Program-made: the position numbers and the translations under genes | Notes under the pieces: generated by a model | Seen by the model: only the letters and a program-made list of their open reading frames with translations | Told to the model about the DNA's origin: nothing | Databases searched by the model: none | Assembly: GCA_949752795.1 (NCBI GenBank) | Contig: OX457070.1 | Location: 30,799,088 to 30,863,087 of the forward strand | Direction: 5' to 3' | Source: Hyperoodon ampullatus | Lineage: Eukaryota; Chordata; Mammalia; Artiodactyla; Ziphiidae | Length of the DNA stretch: 64,000 nucleotides | Part shown: positions 12,157 to 24,737 of the stretch, piece by piece | How positions within the stretch are numbered: position 1 is the stretch's first letter | Layout: the number at the start of each line of letters is the position of its first letter

Positions 12157-12178
12157 TTTATTTTCCCCATATTTTATT
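12157..12178 (-). terminator. Two candidate poly(A) signals AATAAA (distal)
   Basis: Minus-strand AATAAA occurs at 12178-12173 and 12162-12157, about 1.8 kb after the stop. The second directly abuts a 27-bp inverted repeat (12093-12156), so cleavage 10-30 nt downstream would fall inside the hairpin. Confidence 0.4.
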
Positions 12179-12370
12179 TTCCCTATAATCTTGCTCCCTA
12201 GAATACACTAACTTTGTTTTTAAAAAAATTGCAAAGTCATTGGGATAACTTGAGAGATGACAGATGGTGTTATCCTCAGTAAGGGAAAGTAGGTGGTAAA
12301 AAAGGAGAGTCACTAATGTCAGGCAAAACATCAGAGTCATGGTACCAAGAAGACGCTAAACATGGTAACA

Positions 12371-12376
12371 TTTATT
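12371..12376 (-). terminator. Candidate poly(A) signal AATAAA (proximal)
   Basis: AATAAA on the minus strand, about 1.58 kb after the PLEK stop. It is one of three canonical hexamers here; sequence alone cannot say which is used. Confidence 0.35.
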
Positions 12377-13639
12377 TCAAAACTCAAAACTGATTCCATA
12401 TTAATAAATACTTTTAACACTGAATCTAGAAAAACTACTATGCATGTTCTAATACAGTTTACTAAAGAATCAGAGAAAAGGTAGTCTTTCATCTCTCGGC
12501 CATTGAGAAAACAATCTGGAGGTAGGAATAGCTTCAAGGATATTGTGTAGAATTGAGGGAGGGAAAGAGAGGAGTTGATAAAACCAGGAAGAATTTTCTA
12601 CTCTACTTTCCTTACTAGGGCCTTAAAATTAAAAATCTGAAGTTGGAAAATACACCTGCACGACATACTAGATTTCCTTCTCAATTTTGGTTTAGAATCA
12701 CTAGTTGGTGGACGGGGTCAAAAATTGGAAACAGGTACCCAATTTGAATCTAGATCAGATCCCGCTGGCTGATGATGGGTCCATGAGGCCCCTCAGAGGC
12801 CAAGAAGGAGACCGGACAGCTTGTCCTTAAAGCATATGCTTTAAGGCACAACCACAGTATCTTTAACTCAAGAATTGAAGGCACGGCACAATGTGACGGC
12901 CACCTCCACGTGCTGTCTAGATGTAAGTCCTTTCAGAGCTGTCTTTGTATAAACTCATCATCCAATCAGCTGGCCTGTGATCCAGCCCCTCCACCCTCTG
13001 GAGCTGGGCGGGGGACACTTCAGGCGGGCAGCTGTCCAGCCCCTTCACCCATGGAGAGACCCTATAGAGAAAACCCCTCTGGCCACTTTTTTCTGTAAAC
13101 ACTCAAATGAAACAGAATCTTGCAGATTTGGAGTTCCTGCTCCTAATTAGAAAAAAATGGTAGAGAAATGCTCTGGAAAGGGACAAAGATAGCCCTGAGT
13201 CAGATCAATCTCCAGTGCGAGTGGAACACGCCTGCTTTGGGCAGCTTCAGGATGTGGAGAGGACCCTGGGCTACTCCTGGTTTCCTCGGGTCTTTTTCTC
13301 AGAAGACATAACTTTCCAGGCTGTCGTCACAAGGCTTCAAGCTAAAAGCCACCACTGCGGCGCTGGCTCTCAGGAAGTTTCTGGGTAGGGCAAGGAAGGA
13401 AGAGGGTTCTCCTTGACCGTGATGTATGATCTTGTGGCCAAGAGCAAAAGAAGGCAGCAAAAGGGGAAAAAAGAGGTTTGTACCTAGTGCTTTTAGTACA
13501 GATGGGAAACAGTTTTAAAGGGAAGAGTTGTTTCAGGTTCTGAAGGCCAAGACTTGGTCACAGAGGGACTCCGGCTGCACTGCCATGGGTATTAGAATCG
13601 CGGGGCTTTTGAAGCTAGGGAGGACCTCAGGGTTCTCCT

Positions 13640-13725
13640 AGTTCAGCTCCTTCATTTTCCAGAGGAGGAACCTGAGTCCTGGAGAGGGTAAGCAACGTCC
13701 CCAGGCCACACGGCTTGTCATATCT
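13640..13725 (-). repeat. MIR-like fragment in the PLEK 3' UTR
   Basis: Reverse MIR signature cattttccagaggaggaacc tgagtcctggagagggtaag in order, then ccaggccacacggc. In PLEK mRNA it would be in sense orientation. Confidence 0.6.
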
Positions 13726-13950
13726 GCCTGGGGGACACAGAGAGTGGCAGAGAGGCTTCAGTGAGCAATGCGGTCAGTGTAGGCGAACATCACGCAGCAC
13801 GTGGTTGGTTACATTCAGGACCCCCGAAGACGACGATGTCCCACCCCTGGGCCCTTTCTCGTTGATCTGTCGCAGAAGTGGCCAGGTCCTGGACCGAGCT
13901 GATCCGCGAGGTTCCCTCGGGAAGCGGGGTGGTGCAGGCCGCCGGTGTCC

Positions 13951-14087
13951 TCACTTCCCCGTCCGGAAGGCCGCCTGGATGGCTTTGATCCACTCGATAC
14001 GCTCCTTGGGGGTGGCCGCTTGCAAGAAATAGTGAACTTCATCAGCCGTGATGATCTCAAAGAGGTTCTCTTCTTCACTCTTCTTGC
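13951..14087 (-). CDS. PLEK: PLEK coding exon 9 (completes 306, residues 307-350, stop)
   Basis: Reads [20 protein letters not shown], then [20 protein letters not shown] and RTGK followed by TGA at 13953-13951. It holds the C-terminal helix of PH2 with the invariant Trp338. The acceptor is tcaccag. The terminal RTGK is the conserved pleckstrin C-terminus, which supports the end point. Confidence 0.97.
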
Positions 14088-17000
14088 CTGGTGAGAGAGA
14101 AAGTGACAGTGGGCATGGGCACCAGAAAGGCCACCTAGTTCACCCTCTTCTGCAAGCAATGAAATCCTCATTTTTCAAGCGTTCCAAGAAAATTAAGTAT
14201 GTGATTTTCAAACTTACCATCACTGTATGATCATACATATTCATTATATGATTATATATATGGTGCTTATATATACAGGTATGTAGTATGATTGTGTGCG
14301 TGTGTGTGTATGTGTGTTTAAGAAATAAAACACTCAAGGAGAAACATTTTATAGTTTATAAGCAAACTAAATTTCTCACTTTTGCACACAAATAGTGTTT
14401 AACGAGTAACCCTGTAATAGTGTCCAGTGAGTATCTTTCCTCCACTCACAATATAAACCAAGAGCTGACCTCCATATATTTTTTTAAAACATCAAAAAAA
14501 AACCCCAGATTCACCACCAGTGCCATCAGTATAGCCTGAACTGGTTTTTATCAAGGGCTAAGTGAGACTCTTTGCTAAAAGATTGGAAGGCAGCAAACTT
14601 TCCAGGACTGTGACAAGACTTAAAACACATCCATCTCAGATCACAAAGCAGCACGCTCTCCACCCCAACACTAAGGAAGACTCTAGGGGAAGAGGCGGGT
14701 GAACAGATCCAGGAATAGTAAAAATCTCGGCTTTTGCAGCTGTAGTGTTTTCCTGTCAGCCTCTATATCCTCATAAACCCAAAATGACAAGGAGAAGCCA
14801 GGGTCTGGATGTCTGAACCGCATCTTCCCACTGACACCACTCATCCCTACACCTGAAGAGACACGGTCATTTCATCACCAAATCATAGACTTGTGATCAG
14901 GACCCAAGGGTCATCTGGTGCAACTCCATCATTCTCGGAGGAGACGGGAGAGCGCAGATTAGTTAGGCAACTCACGCACAGTTGTGCCACGCACTAACTA
15001 GCCTAGACCTAACTATAACCCAGGAGCAGTTCCTGCTCTCCACACTGCCTCACAGCACACATGTTCCTTTTCTTGTGGGATATTTCCTGGTCTGTAAAAG
15101 GTCCTCTTTAAGGAATGTCATGGCTCAGGCTCAGGCATCAGGAGGTAACAAGTGTCTCCACCTAAGCCGGTTCTGAGATGATGGATTTTTCTCAGCATTG
15201 CACTAGGATTCATTCAAGACATCCACAAAACCACTCCCAGTCCCCTAAGCCCAGAGAGCCAGGGCAGCAGTTGGGAGAGAATAGCTTTGGGTCTCTCTAA
15301 AGTTTTCAGACAGTAAATTCATTCATGCCTGAGTGAGGGAGTGAAGGAGTCAGTGCTGTTGACTCAGGGCGCCCAGGTGTGGGAAGGGAGCCTGGGTAGA
15401 CACACCTCTCTCCCACAAAACTTCATTCTTACCATCTGGGTTGCTCTCCACGGAGGTCACCACACAGCCTCTCAGGCGAATCACTCCCAAGGGATCTTCC
15501 CCCTAAAGGAGAGAGGAGTCCTTCAGTATGTTTCCAAAGTAAAATGTATGGGTATACTTTATCCTGTTGGTGCAAAAGCCACACAGACTCGTTGTGGTGT
15601 AGCTAAGAGCAGAAAGAGATGAAAGAGAACCCCCTTCTGGATCCTCCATCCCTCACTTCACACAGTGGGGAGGTGTGGAAGCTGAGACACAAGTCAATCT
15701 GAGCTTCACATCTGGAGGAAAGTGGCAGGCAGAGCAGGCAGTGAGGCTGAATCATCACATCCCATGAGAGAAGGACCACACGTTTCCAGAGCCCTTTGGC
15801 CCCAGGCAACAGACATAGTAGTATAACCTTCGCAGGAGGGAATCGAAGAGCCCTGCACTGCAAGCAGAGGCTGAGGACCCAACCCAGATGGACATGGCTC
15901 ATTTTGTTGAGGAAAAAGCCCTCTTCTGAATAATCAACAGCCCAAATGGCTGGACTCCAACAATGTTCTCACTGAAGTAGGCCCAGAAGAGGAATTATCA
16001 CTTTTTTGCATATGAAGCCAAGAGCACAATGTTGGCTTGGTTGAGTTCCTCTGAAAATATCAGATTGGGGCAAACAAAGAAAATTATGTTGAGTTGACCA
16101 AATAAATGACCAGATAGTGATATTTTCTCCCATCCCTGTGATTCTGCTGGCCTCAAAGCCTAAGATCTCAGAGCTCTGCAATAAGAAGGGGTAGGAAAAG
16201 GTAGAGGAGGGTGAGGAAAAAGAAGAGAGGATCGTGAAGAGGAAAGGGGCTTCAGCAGAGCGGAAAGGGGCCTGGGAAGCCCAGTGAATAGAAGCAGCAG
16301 AGGCTTCTAGTGGGATGGGTTTATCGAGCACAGCCTCTCACCCCAGCAGGGTCATAGTAGTGCAGATACGCAGGGTCTTCTCTCAGAATGAACTTCCTCA
16401 CTTTCCAGTTCTTCCGCCTATGCCCCTGTATCCAAGATCAACACAGAAAAAGAAAGGATGAGTTCTTCGCATCATTCAGTACACCTAGTACCTATGTGAT
16501 GTCTTGTTGAGTTGAAATAAGAAAAAAATAAAGATGAAATCCTAACTCCAGGAGAAACCAGGCCACAACCCAGACCTTTGTCAGAGAGATAGCAGTAGAT
16601 AGATGTTATTAAATCATGGATTAAGTTATTTCTAAGATTGTCTTACAGCTTTAGCATTATATAAGACAGTACTATGTACAGCGTACTGTGTTAGATAATG
16701 GGGGGCTATCAAGAGATTTAAGACATGACCCTGTTCTTTAAAGAGTTTATAACCTATGTGGAAATATAAAATAGCAAATGTCCAAATCAAATAACATGTA
16801 TAGGTAATGAGTTTCAAAGGATTTTAAAAATATTTATTGTTTATTATTTGGAAACTTAACTTGGGTTTTTTTTTTGGCTTTTGGGGTTTTTAAAATTTTT
16901 ACTGAAATACAGTTGATTTACAATGTTGTGTTTGTTTCAGGTATACAGCAAATTGATTCAGTTATATACACACATGTGTATATATTCTTTTTTGGATTCT

Positions 17001-20000
17001 TTTCCATTATAGGTTATCACAAGATATTGAGTATAGTTCCCTGTGCTCTACAGTAGGTCCTGGTTCCAAAGGATTTAAATGAAGGGTATGTAATTGTGGG
17101 TTTGGGATGTCAAAGAGAGCCTCATAAAAACCTACATTTATCCATGTGGGACACACAGGAGTTATGTAGGTGAGAAAGAGGTGGGTGGGAAGACCACTGA
17201 CAACAAAAAAAGTAGCGGTGGGAATGCCCAAGGCATATTCAGTCCCTGATGAGTAAGACCAGTCAGGCTAGAAGGCAAGGCTCATGAGAAGCAGCAGAGG
17301 CAAGTTTGGAAAAGTGGAAGCAAACAGTAAAAAATGAAACATGGGGGTATTGTCGTTGGTGGCTTTTGAGTTGGAAGCGAAAAGATAACAGTGACATTTT
17401 AGGAAGATTAATATGGTGACAACATACAGGATGGGCCAGCTGGCTAGCTTAAATATAAGCCAGGGGTAAGATAATATGGTAATAAGAAGATCATCAAGAA
17501 ATGATTGCAACAATCCTGGCATAAAATTATTAGGGACTAACAGTGGGTAGCAGCAATGGAAACTGGAAGCAATAGTGGTTGTGACAGACATGATGAAGAA
17601 GAATAGGACTTGGCCCTTCCACATAGAATTAAACATTGACAGTGTCTAGACTGTGGGTTCTGAGGCAGGATTTGTGTCTGTTTATCTTTGTTTCTCCCAT
17701 GCCCAGCACCGTGCCTGGCACACAGGAGCCCCTTCATATCTGTTTGTAATTGCCTTGAATTACCCAGTATTTCAATTAGCTGATAGCAGTTGTTTAAAAT
17801 GTTATGTTAAACCTGATTCTATGATTTCCCACAGTAAATTCAAATGACAACTCCAGAAGCTAAAAAAATTAGATTAGAAAATATATAGTTTCTATCTTGC
17901 CAATATGAAGAATATTGTCTGCTATTTCTGAAGCACCACATGCTAAGAGGCACACATACAAATTTTCCAAAATTTTTCACTGCGCTTGTATAAAAAGCAA
18001 TGAAGCGTTGTGATTTTAGCAAACTGTGTCTCCTTCATAATGCCAGGTCAGAAGAGTTTAAAGAGAGCTTTCAAGAATGGGTCTAAGTTATTTGGCAGGT
18101 CGTCTGGTCAAGGAGCTCAGCTCCAAAGAACCTTTTACTTGCCTGAAGCATGGAGCCAGGAATGCTGCAGAGTCATATGGGAGAACAGAGAATATTTCTA
18201 TCCGCAGTATCACATACAGAATGGCTTTTGTAAAGCGTCAGTTTCTAGAATTCTTGTTATGAGTGCCTGCTCTTTGCCTTAGTTGATGCTGCCCATAGGC
18301 TGAGGATACTAAGGCTTCTGCCCCACGCCATTTCCTCCAGATCCATGGATACACAAGTCACGTTCTCTTATGCAATTACTGGGTGAATATCAAGTTCAAG
18401 TCAGTGGAAGAGCAAGGTACAAGAGGATGTGAAATCAGCCAACCCTGGCCAACCACCACATTATCTTTAAGCCCACACTGGCATCACAATGTGATGCACT
18501 GAAGAGTTATCTTTCATTGACTGAGTATTTCCTGGGGTATTTTAAGGAATGCATGCATGCCTGGGGTTTCCAAGAATTGTTGCTGCTCTGTCAGCGTCAT
18601 CTATGCGCTGTGTCATTTTATACAAAGGACTTGAGCATCCACAGATTTTGGTATCCGTGGCAGTCCTGGAACCCATCCCCTGCGGATACTGAGGAATGGC
18701 TGTGCTTATATTCGATTTAATTAACTCTAAAAATATTTGTTGCCTATTACAGACCAAGAAGGATGCTGAACTCTGTAGCAGATACAAGAAAAACATATAA
18801 CACAAAGAATCTCCTCATCAAAAAATCTACACGTGGTTGAGAAACTAGATATTTTATTCGCTGTCGTCACAGTATGAATTATATGAAAAGGATTATATTG
18901 AATGTAATCCCAAATCATTCATCCTCAAACTTGCTCGGTCCCCCAGGTAGAATTATTTCCTCTGGGATGAGAGAAGGAGGGGGGAATGGGGGGGAAGGGG
19001 ACTGACCACCAGCTGGATGCAGCTACTTCCCACCTGTGAAGTATGGAGCACAGGTGTCCTTTTTCAAGATAAGCCTTCTACACAGGTAACCCTGGCTAAC
19101 TTCCAACAGTAGACACAGGGTGGTTTAGTTTTGTGGTACTTAAAGAGAAGATTTTCAAAAAATTTTCAGGTGATTCTGCTATGAAGCAGGGTTGTAAACC
19201 ACCATGACAAGAGATTGGAAACATTAAAGAGGGCTGTCAATTCAAGTAGAAGAGGTTTTTCTTCCCTCTACCTCCCCCCAAAATTAGAGGGGAGAATATT
19301 GAAAAAGAACACAATTCCTGAATGCACAAAGATTTGTTTCCTTCATGTTAAAAGGAGGCTTCTGACTATTTAAACAGTGGTACTTTGATAATAGGATAAA
19401 TGAACTTTTAAGAAAAAGGCGGTCCTTAACATTGGCCACACATCAGAATCTCTTGGGGACCTATAACATCCAGAGACTCTGATTTAATTGGCCTGGGGTG
19501 CAATTTTAACAGATCCCTGGAGGATTCAAATGTGCACCAACTGGGCAATCTAAAGGCTAACATGCACCTACCAAAGGCCATGTAAAGAAGGCGAGGGAAA
19601 ACAGGGAAGTAAGCCTACTTCCAGTACTATTACCTTCAACACACACTCGCACCATTACCCTCAGCTGACTTTTGGCCATCCGGCATCTCCATTGGGCCCT
19701 TTGCCTGGACATGACTCCAGTCCAGCTGGGACTTTGTCTACCCCTTTTCAACCTTCATGTTCAGTTTCCTCAGGGCTCCACTCTAAATTAAGGCTTATCA
19801 GATCAACTAACTCAAGAAAAGTCCTTCATGGCTGATAACAATATAGAATTATAGAAGACATCAACAAAAAGGAAACAATGAAACTCCCCCCCAAGTGAAT
19901 CCTGCTTTAACAGGCACCTTTCAGCACCTGTAATGAAAGAGCCAGATAACATAGGAACGTTTGTCAGAACAAATGAGAAAGCAGGTGATGGACAAGCTCT

Positions 20001-23000
20001 GCCTATGGGCAACTGCCAGATCCTTCCCTGTATAAGGCTGGCCCTGCTCCTACGCTCGTCCTTTAATCTAGTCAGTGAGCACCCTGTCATAAAAGTTATT
20101 AGAATAGTCTAGAATCCTTTCTAAACCGTGGCCGTATTATTCCTTAGGACATCGTTCTCTCAAAACCTGATGTGAAGGTAAGTTTTCCACATGAATGCCC
20201 TACTTCCCCTGGTGAAACTCAAAATCCATATCAACGTTCTCCTTTTTAAGTATAAATATACGCTCAACTTTGCTTCTTCTCTCTTCACCCTGGAAGTTCA
20301 GGGTCCTATTATAAGTCAAATCTCTCAGTCCCACGGGACCTGTAGACAATGCATGGAAATCTCCTTACGGCAACCAGATTCTCTCTGTTACGTACTGAGA
20401 AGTGCCTTTAAGACAGCTCACGGCACAGCCACGAGGGCAAGACCTTGGCCTTAAAAAGCAGCTTTGGCTTCTCGACAACATACGCTAGCCTCAGTTGTTT
20501 CACCCTGAATATTTGCATATTTTCCTGTAGAGGTGCTGGCCCTGACTTCCTCACTCAGCTCCAGCCCTTGTGTTCTCTTACCTCTTGGCATCCCGTGCCT
20601 TGGAGCCTGGTAACTAACCAGAGCTCTTTAGCTCACCCCAGCCCCTGTCTTCCAGACTGACAGTGGCCAGTACTGGTGGACACTGGGTAATTACTGAGTC
20701 TATGCCCTCTGAGCAGATTTGAGCTTTGTCTGCTGCTGCTCTTGCAGAGCTGGTCTGGATTTGGTCTCACCATGACCTACCCACAGTCTGAAATGGTACT
20801 TTCTTGCTCTCAGTGGTTTATGATGCTCCTCTTCTGGGTATGGCCTGTTCCTATTTCCTGGTTACTTAGCAGGAAGGAGGGATAGGCCAATGGAAGTACT
20901 TTCACTATGAAACATCCCTGTCTTTTTTTTTTTTTTTTTTTTGCAGTACGCAGGCCTCTCACTGCTGTGGCCTCTCCCGCCATGGAGCACAGGCTCCGGA
21001 CGTGCAGGCCCAGCGGCCATGGCCCACGGGCCCAGCTGCTCCGCGGCATGTGGGATCCTCCCGGACCGGGGCACGAACTCGCGTCCCCTGCATTAGCAGG
21101 TGGACTCTCAACCACTGCACCACCAGGGAAGCCCCATCCCTGTCTTTTGAAGGCATCTCTTAGCCAGCTGATATCCTCCAGCTAATGAAAGTGTCAACAT
21201 TTTCTTGAAACATGGATAGAAGAAGAATTTCCCTATTTTATTTATTTATTTTTAATTTTTTTGGCTGCACCGCACAGCATGTGAGATCTTAGTTCCCCAA
21301 CCAGGGATCAAACCCACACCCCCTGCAGTGGAAGCGTGGATTCTTAACCACTGGACTGCCAGGGACATCCCGAATTTCCCTATTTTAAGGTGTTTCTGCC
21401 CTGCCTGCCTCAGTCCTCCTGACCTAATGCCACTTTGATCATCTACTTAACTATCTGTCTATCTTTCACTAGGTGGGTGTCATTTTCTAATTGACTATTG
21501 ACCAAACAAACAAAATACCATTTGGTGATTTAGAATACAAAGGACTTGGTAAGGGAGAAAGATTAGGATGGAATAGTAGTGACCACTCACCTGCTTCAGT
21601 AAACATCCCTGCTTGATAATGACCCCTCTGAATTCTTCTTTCAGAATCACATCATCATCACTGGAATTCTCTTCACAGAAGAACCCACTGTCTGGCTATT
21701 GGGGAACCAAAGAGCAAGTTTATTTTCCCAATCTTAGGCATATTGCTACTTATACCATCTCCATCTCCATCTCCCTCTCCCCTCCAGCCGCTCCTCCCGC
21801 CTGTGATTTATTGGTTTATTCCAACCTGAACTTTAAAGTTTCTGGGGTTTTTTTGGGGGGGCGGGGGTTGGCCTTGCAGCGTGGCATGTGGGATCTTAGT
21901 TCCCTGATCAGGGATTGAACCCACGCCCCTGCAGTGGAAGCTCGGAGTCTTAACCACTGGACTGCCAGGAAAGTCCCATCTAGATGTTTATTTCTTGTTG
22001 CTAGATGCTCTCTTGTCTCCGCTCAAGTGTGGTTTTATCAATATCCTTTCATTTTCTTGGGTTCCCCAAGCTATATTGGAAGTCTAGCTCAGCACATCTT
22101 TTTTCAAAGCCTTTCTTCTCTTGGGACCTTATGGCCAAATCCCTGAAGAAAGCAGAGTTGGCTAGTTTATAAGACACTGTGCACACAGCACAATCTCCAT
22201 AATGTCCTCTGCCACTCAGCTCATCTGCTTTGAGAAGACCAAGAACACGTGTCCAGCCACATCCTCTGAGGTCAGGAGGGAACTGGGCCTTGCTCAGCTA
22301 TAAGAGAGCAATGAATCACACAGAGGAAGAGGAGCCACTATGCTGGATATTTTTAGAGTCCCACATTTAACTGGCTATAAACAACCAGATCAAAATTCTG
22401 GAAAAAAAAAAAAAAATTCTGACAGGGGAACTTCCCCAAAGTGAAATGAAACTCTCTCTGTGACATTCACTTCATTTTTATAAGCAGCTTCCTTACTTTT
22501 GTGCTCTGACCCCAAATAGAAACAGAATTGCCAAAATCCCCCTAGAAATCCACTTTGCCAGATTTCTCATGTAACCCAAGATTAAGTCCATATTGTACAA
22601 TACAGTGTTTCCCAATCTGTGGTAAGCATGCCACCGGGGATACTCATGGTGCAGGGGGAAGGAACCTGGGTGAACACATTTTGTATTGAGTCACATATTT
22701 TAATGTTTATTTGGAAATATAAAACTGGCCCATTGTGATTTTACACATCTCCCTCTAGAAAGGAAGCTCCCAGAGGGCCATAATTTTAGCCTGTTATTTT
22801 TCTTTCCACTACTGTATCTCCTTTGTCTAGGTGGGTGCCTGTCATGTACTTGGGCCTAATAAGTTTTTTTTTTTTTTTTTGCGGTACGCGGGCCTCTCAC
22901 TGTTGTGGCCTCTCCCGTTGCAGAGCACAGGCTCCGGACGCGCAGGCTCAGCGGCCATGGCTCACGGGCCCAGCCGCTCCATGGCATGTGGGATCTTCCC

Positions 23001-24700
23001 GGACCGGGGCACGAGCCCGTGTCCCCTGCATTGGCAGGCAGACTCTTAACCACTGCGCCACCAGGGAAGCCCCTGGGACTAATAAGTTTTTATAAAAGAA
23101 TTCTTGCTTAGAATAAGAATAGATATAGCAAATTTTTTTAAGTGAATAAAGAAAACTATTCAAGTGAACAATATTTTCCTTTAAACAATCTCACTGGATG
23201 TGACAGGCATGGTGGAGGAGGACAGTTGTCAAGTCAGGGACATGGATCAATGCTGTAGGGCTGGGCTCTTTCTTTCATGGTGGATATGAACTGAGACCAA
23301 CCCAGAACCCGTCCAGAGCAGCCCCCAAGCCAGGAGGAGTAGATGTGGGGCTCTCTCACTCACAAAGTAGTAGAAGGCGTCGGGGTTGTCGAGGAAAGGG
23401 TTCTCAGCAGTTCCGTCCACTGAGGTTTTGGAGAGGTCTCCAGCAGGCTGCAGGTACCCTTCGTTGAGCAAGGAGGAGGCTATCACGAGGCCCTCCTGGC
23501 GATTCCGAACAGATTTATTGGAAACCAGCCAGTCGATGACACAGTTACCTGGATGGGACCATCAGAGGGAATGTTAGCTCTCTTTACCAAAGAACAAGCC
23601 ACTGACAGTTGCCCCTGGAGAGCTCCGGGTGACCCAAGTGTCGGACTTGTCTCATCTTCCCTGTTACTCCAAGAAGGAAAAATGAAATCTGAGGGACAGA
23701 TACCTGGAAACAAAAGGAACCATGTAAAGTGTTTTGAAAAACATCTACATGCTCCTTTAGCAGCAAGGCATGCATAAGGAAATAGTTTTTACTAACCCAC
23801 TCATTTATTCCATTAATGACCTAGAACTTCTGCTAGGAGCTAAGTTCTGTGATGGGTGCTGGGGAGGCTTCCTCAGGGAACCTAAAAAGGAGATCTGCGT
23901 GGTAAGTGTTGTGACAAGTGCTTTGCTGTGGATGGATACAGGGAGCCGCTGGGTCAAATCTGCAGGAAGGCGTGGAGGGGTGGGTGGGGGAAGGGCTACC
24001 GTGTGTGCGCCATCAGGAAAAGTTTCACAGAGAAAGTGACACTGACTGGATGCTTGCCAAGCATCTACTCAGGCAGGGGCCGAGAGGAACCAGCAGGGGC
24101 TGAGGGAGCTGCAGTGTGAACAGACTCACACAGGCATGAAGCAGCCCCGCTGGTGGGTGGGGGGAGGAGTTGGTGGAAAGAAGGCAAACGAAGACAAGAG
24201 AGCGAGAGGAAGGCCCAGTGTGAGTGGGGAGAGCTTTGATGGCACATTAGGATACTTGGCAGTGAACAGCTATTGCAAGTTTTTAAGCAGAAAACACCAT
24301 GACAGTACGTGTATGTCCTAAATTCGAATTTGATGATGTCCCTTGCACCGAATGTCGCACCTTAGACAAGGGTCTAGCAGAGACCTTGAGAAGCCATTCA
24401 AACAGCCTTCTGCCTCAAGAGAGGATTGCAAGGAGCCATCCACTGGATTATTAGCAGGTTATGATGAAACTTCATACGAAAAATATTCTGTACAACCAAC
24501 AAGGTCCTACCATATAGCACAGGGCACTATACCCAATATTTTGTAATGACCTATAAGGGAAAAGAATCTGAAAAAGAATATATATATATGTATGTATAAC
24601 TGAGTCACTGCGCTGTACACCTGAAACTAACACAATATTGTAAATCAACTATATTTCAATAAAAATAAGTAAATAAATAAAACATATTTCTTTCAAACAT

Positions 24701-24737
<37 letters not shown>

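Larger units (their letters stand above)
12157..13950 (-). other. PLEK: Probable PLEK 3' UTR
   Basis: Sequence following the stop codon to the last candidate poly(A) signal, up to about 1.8 kb, a plausible pleckstrin 3' UTR length. Apart from a MIR-like piece near 13640-13725 I see no young repeats in it, unlike both flanks, which fits a transcribed and constrained stretch. The exact 3' end is uncertain. Confidence 0.55.
16426..21590 (-). other. PLEK: PLEK intron 6 (5.2 kb)
   Basis: Donor GTGAGT, acceptor atacag. Holds an L1 3' end (16829-17065), an L2 piece at about 17645-17750, a MER2-like fragment at 18618-18712, and two tRNA-derived SINEs at 20927-21371. The remainder is unassigned. Confidence 0.9.
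21696..23363 (-). other. PLEK: PLEK intron 5
   Basis: Donor GTGAGT, acceptor caatag. Contains two sense-oriented SINEs (about 21850-21977 and 22869-23073), the second inserted into an L2 fragment at 22745-22868. Confidence 0.9.
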
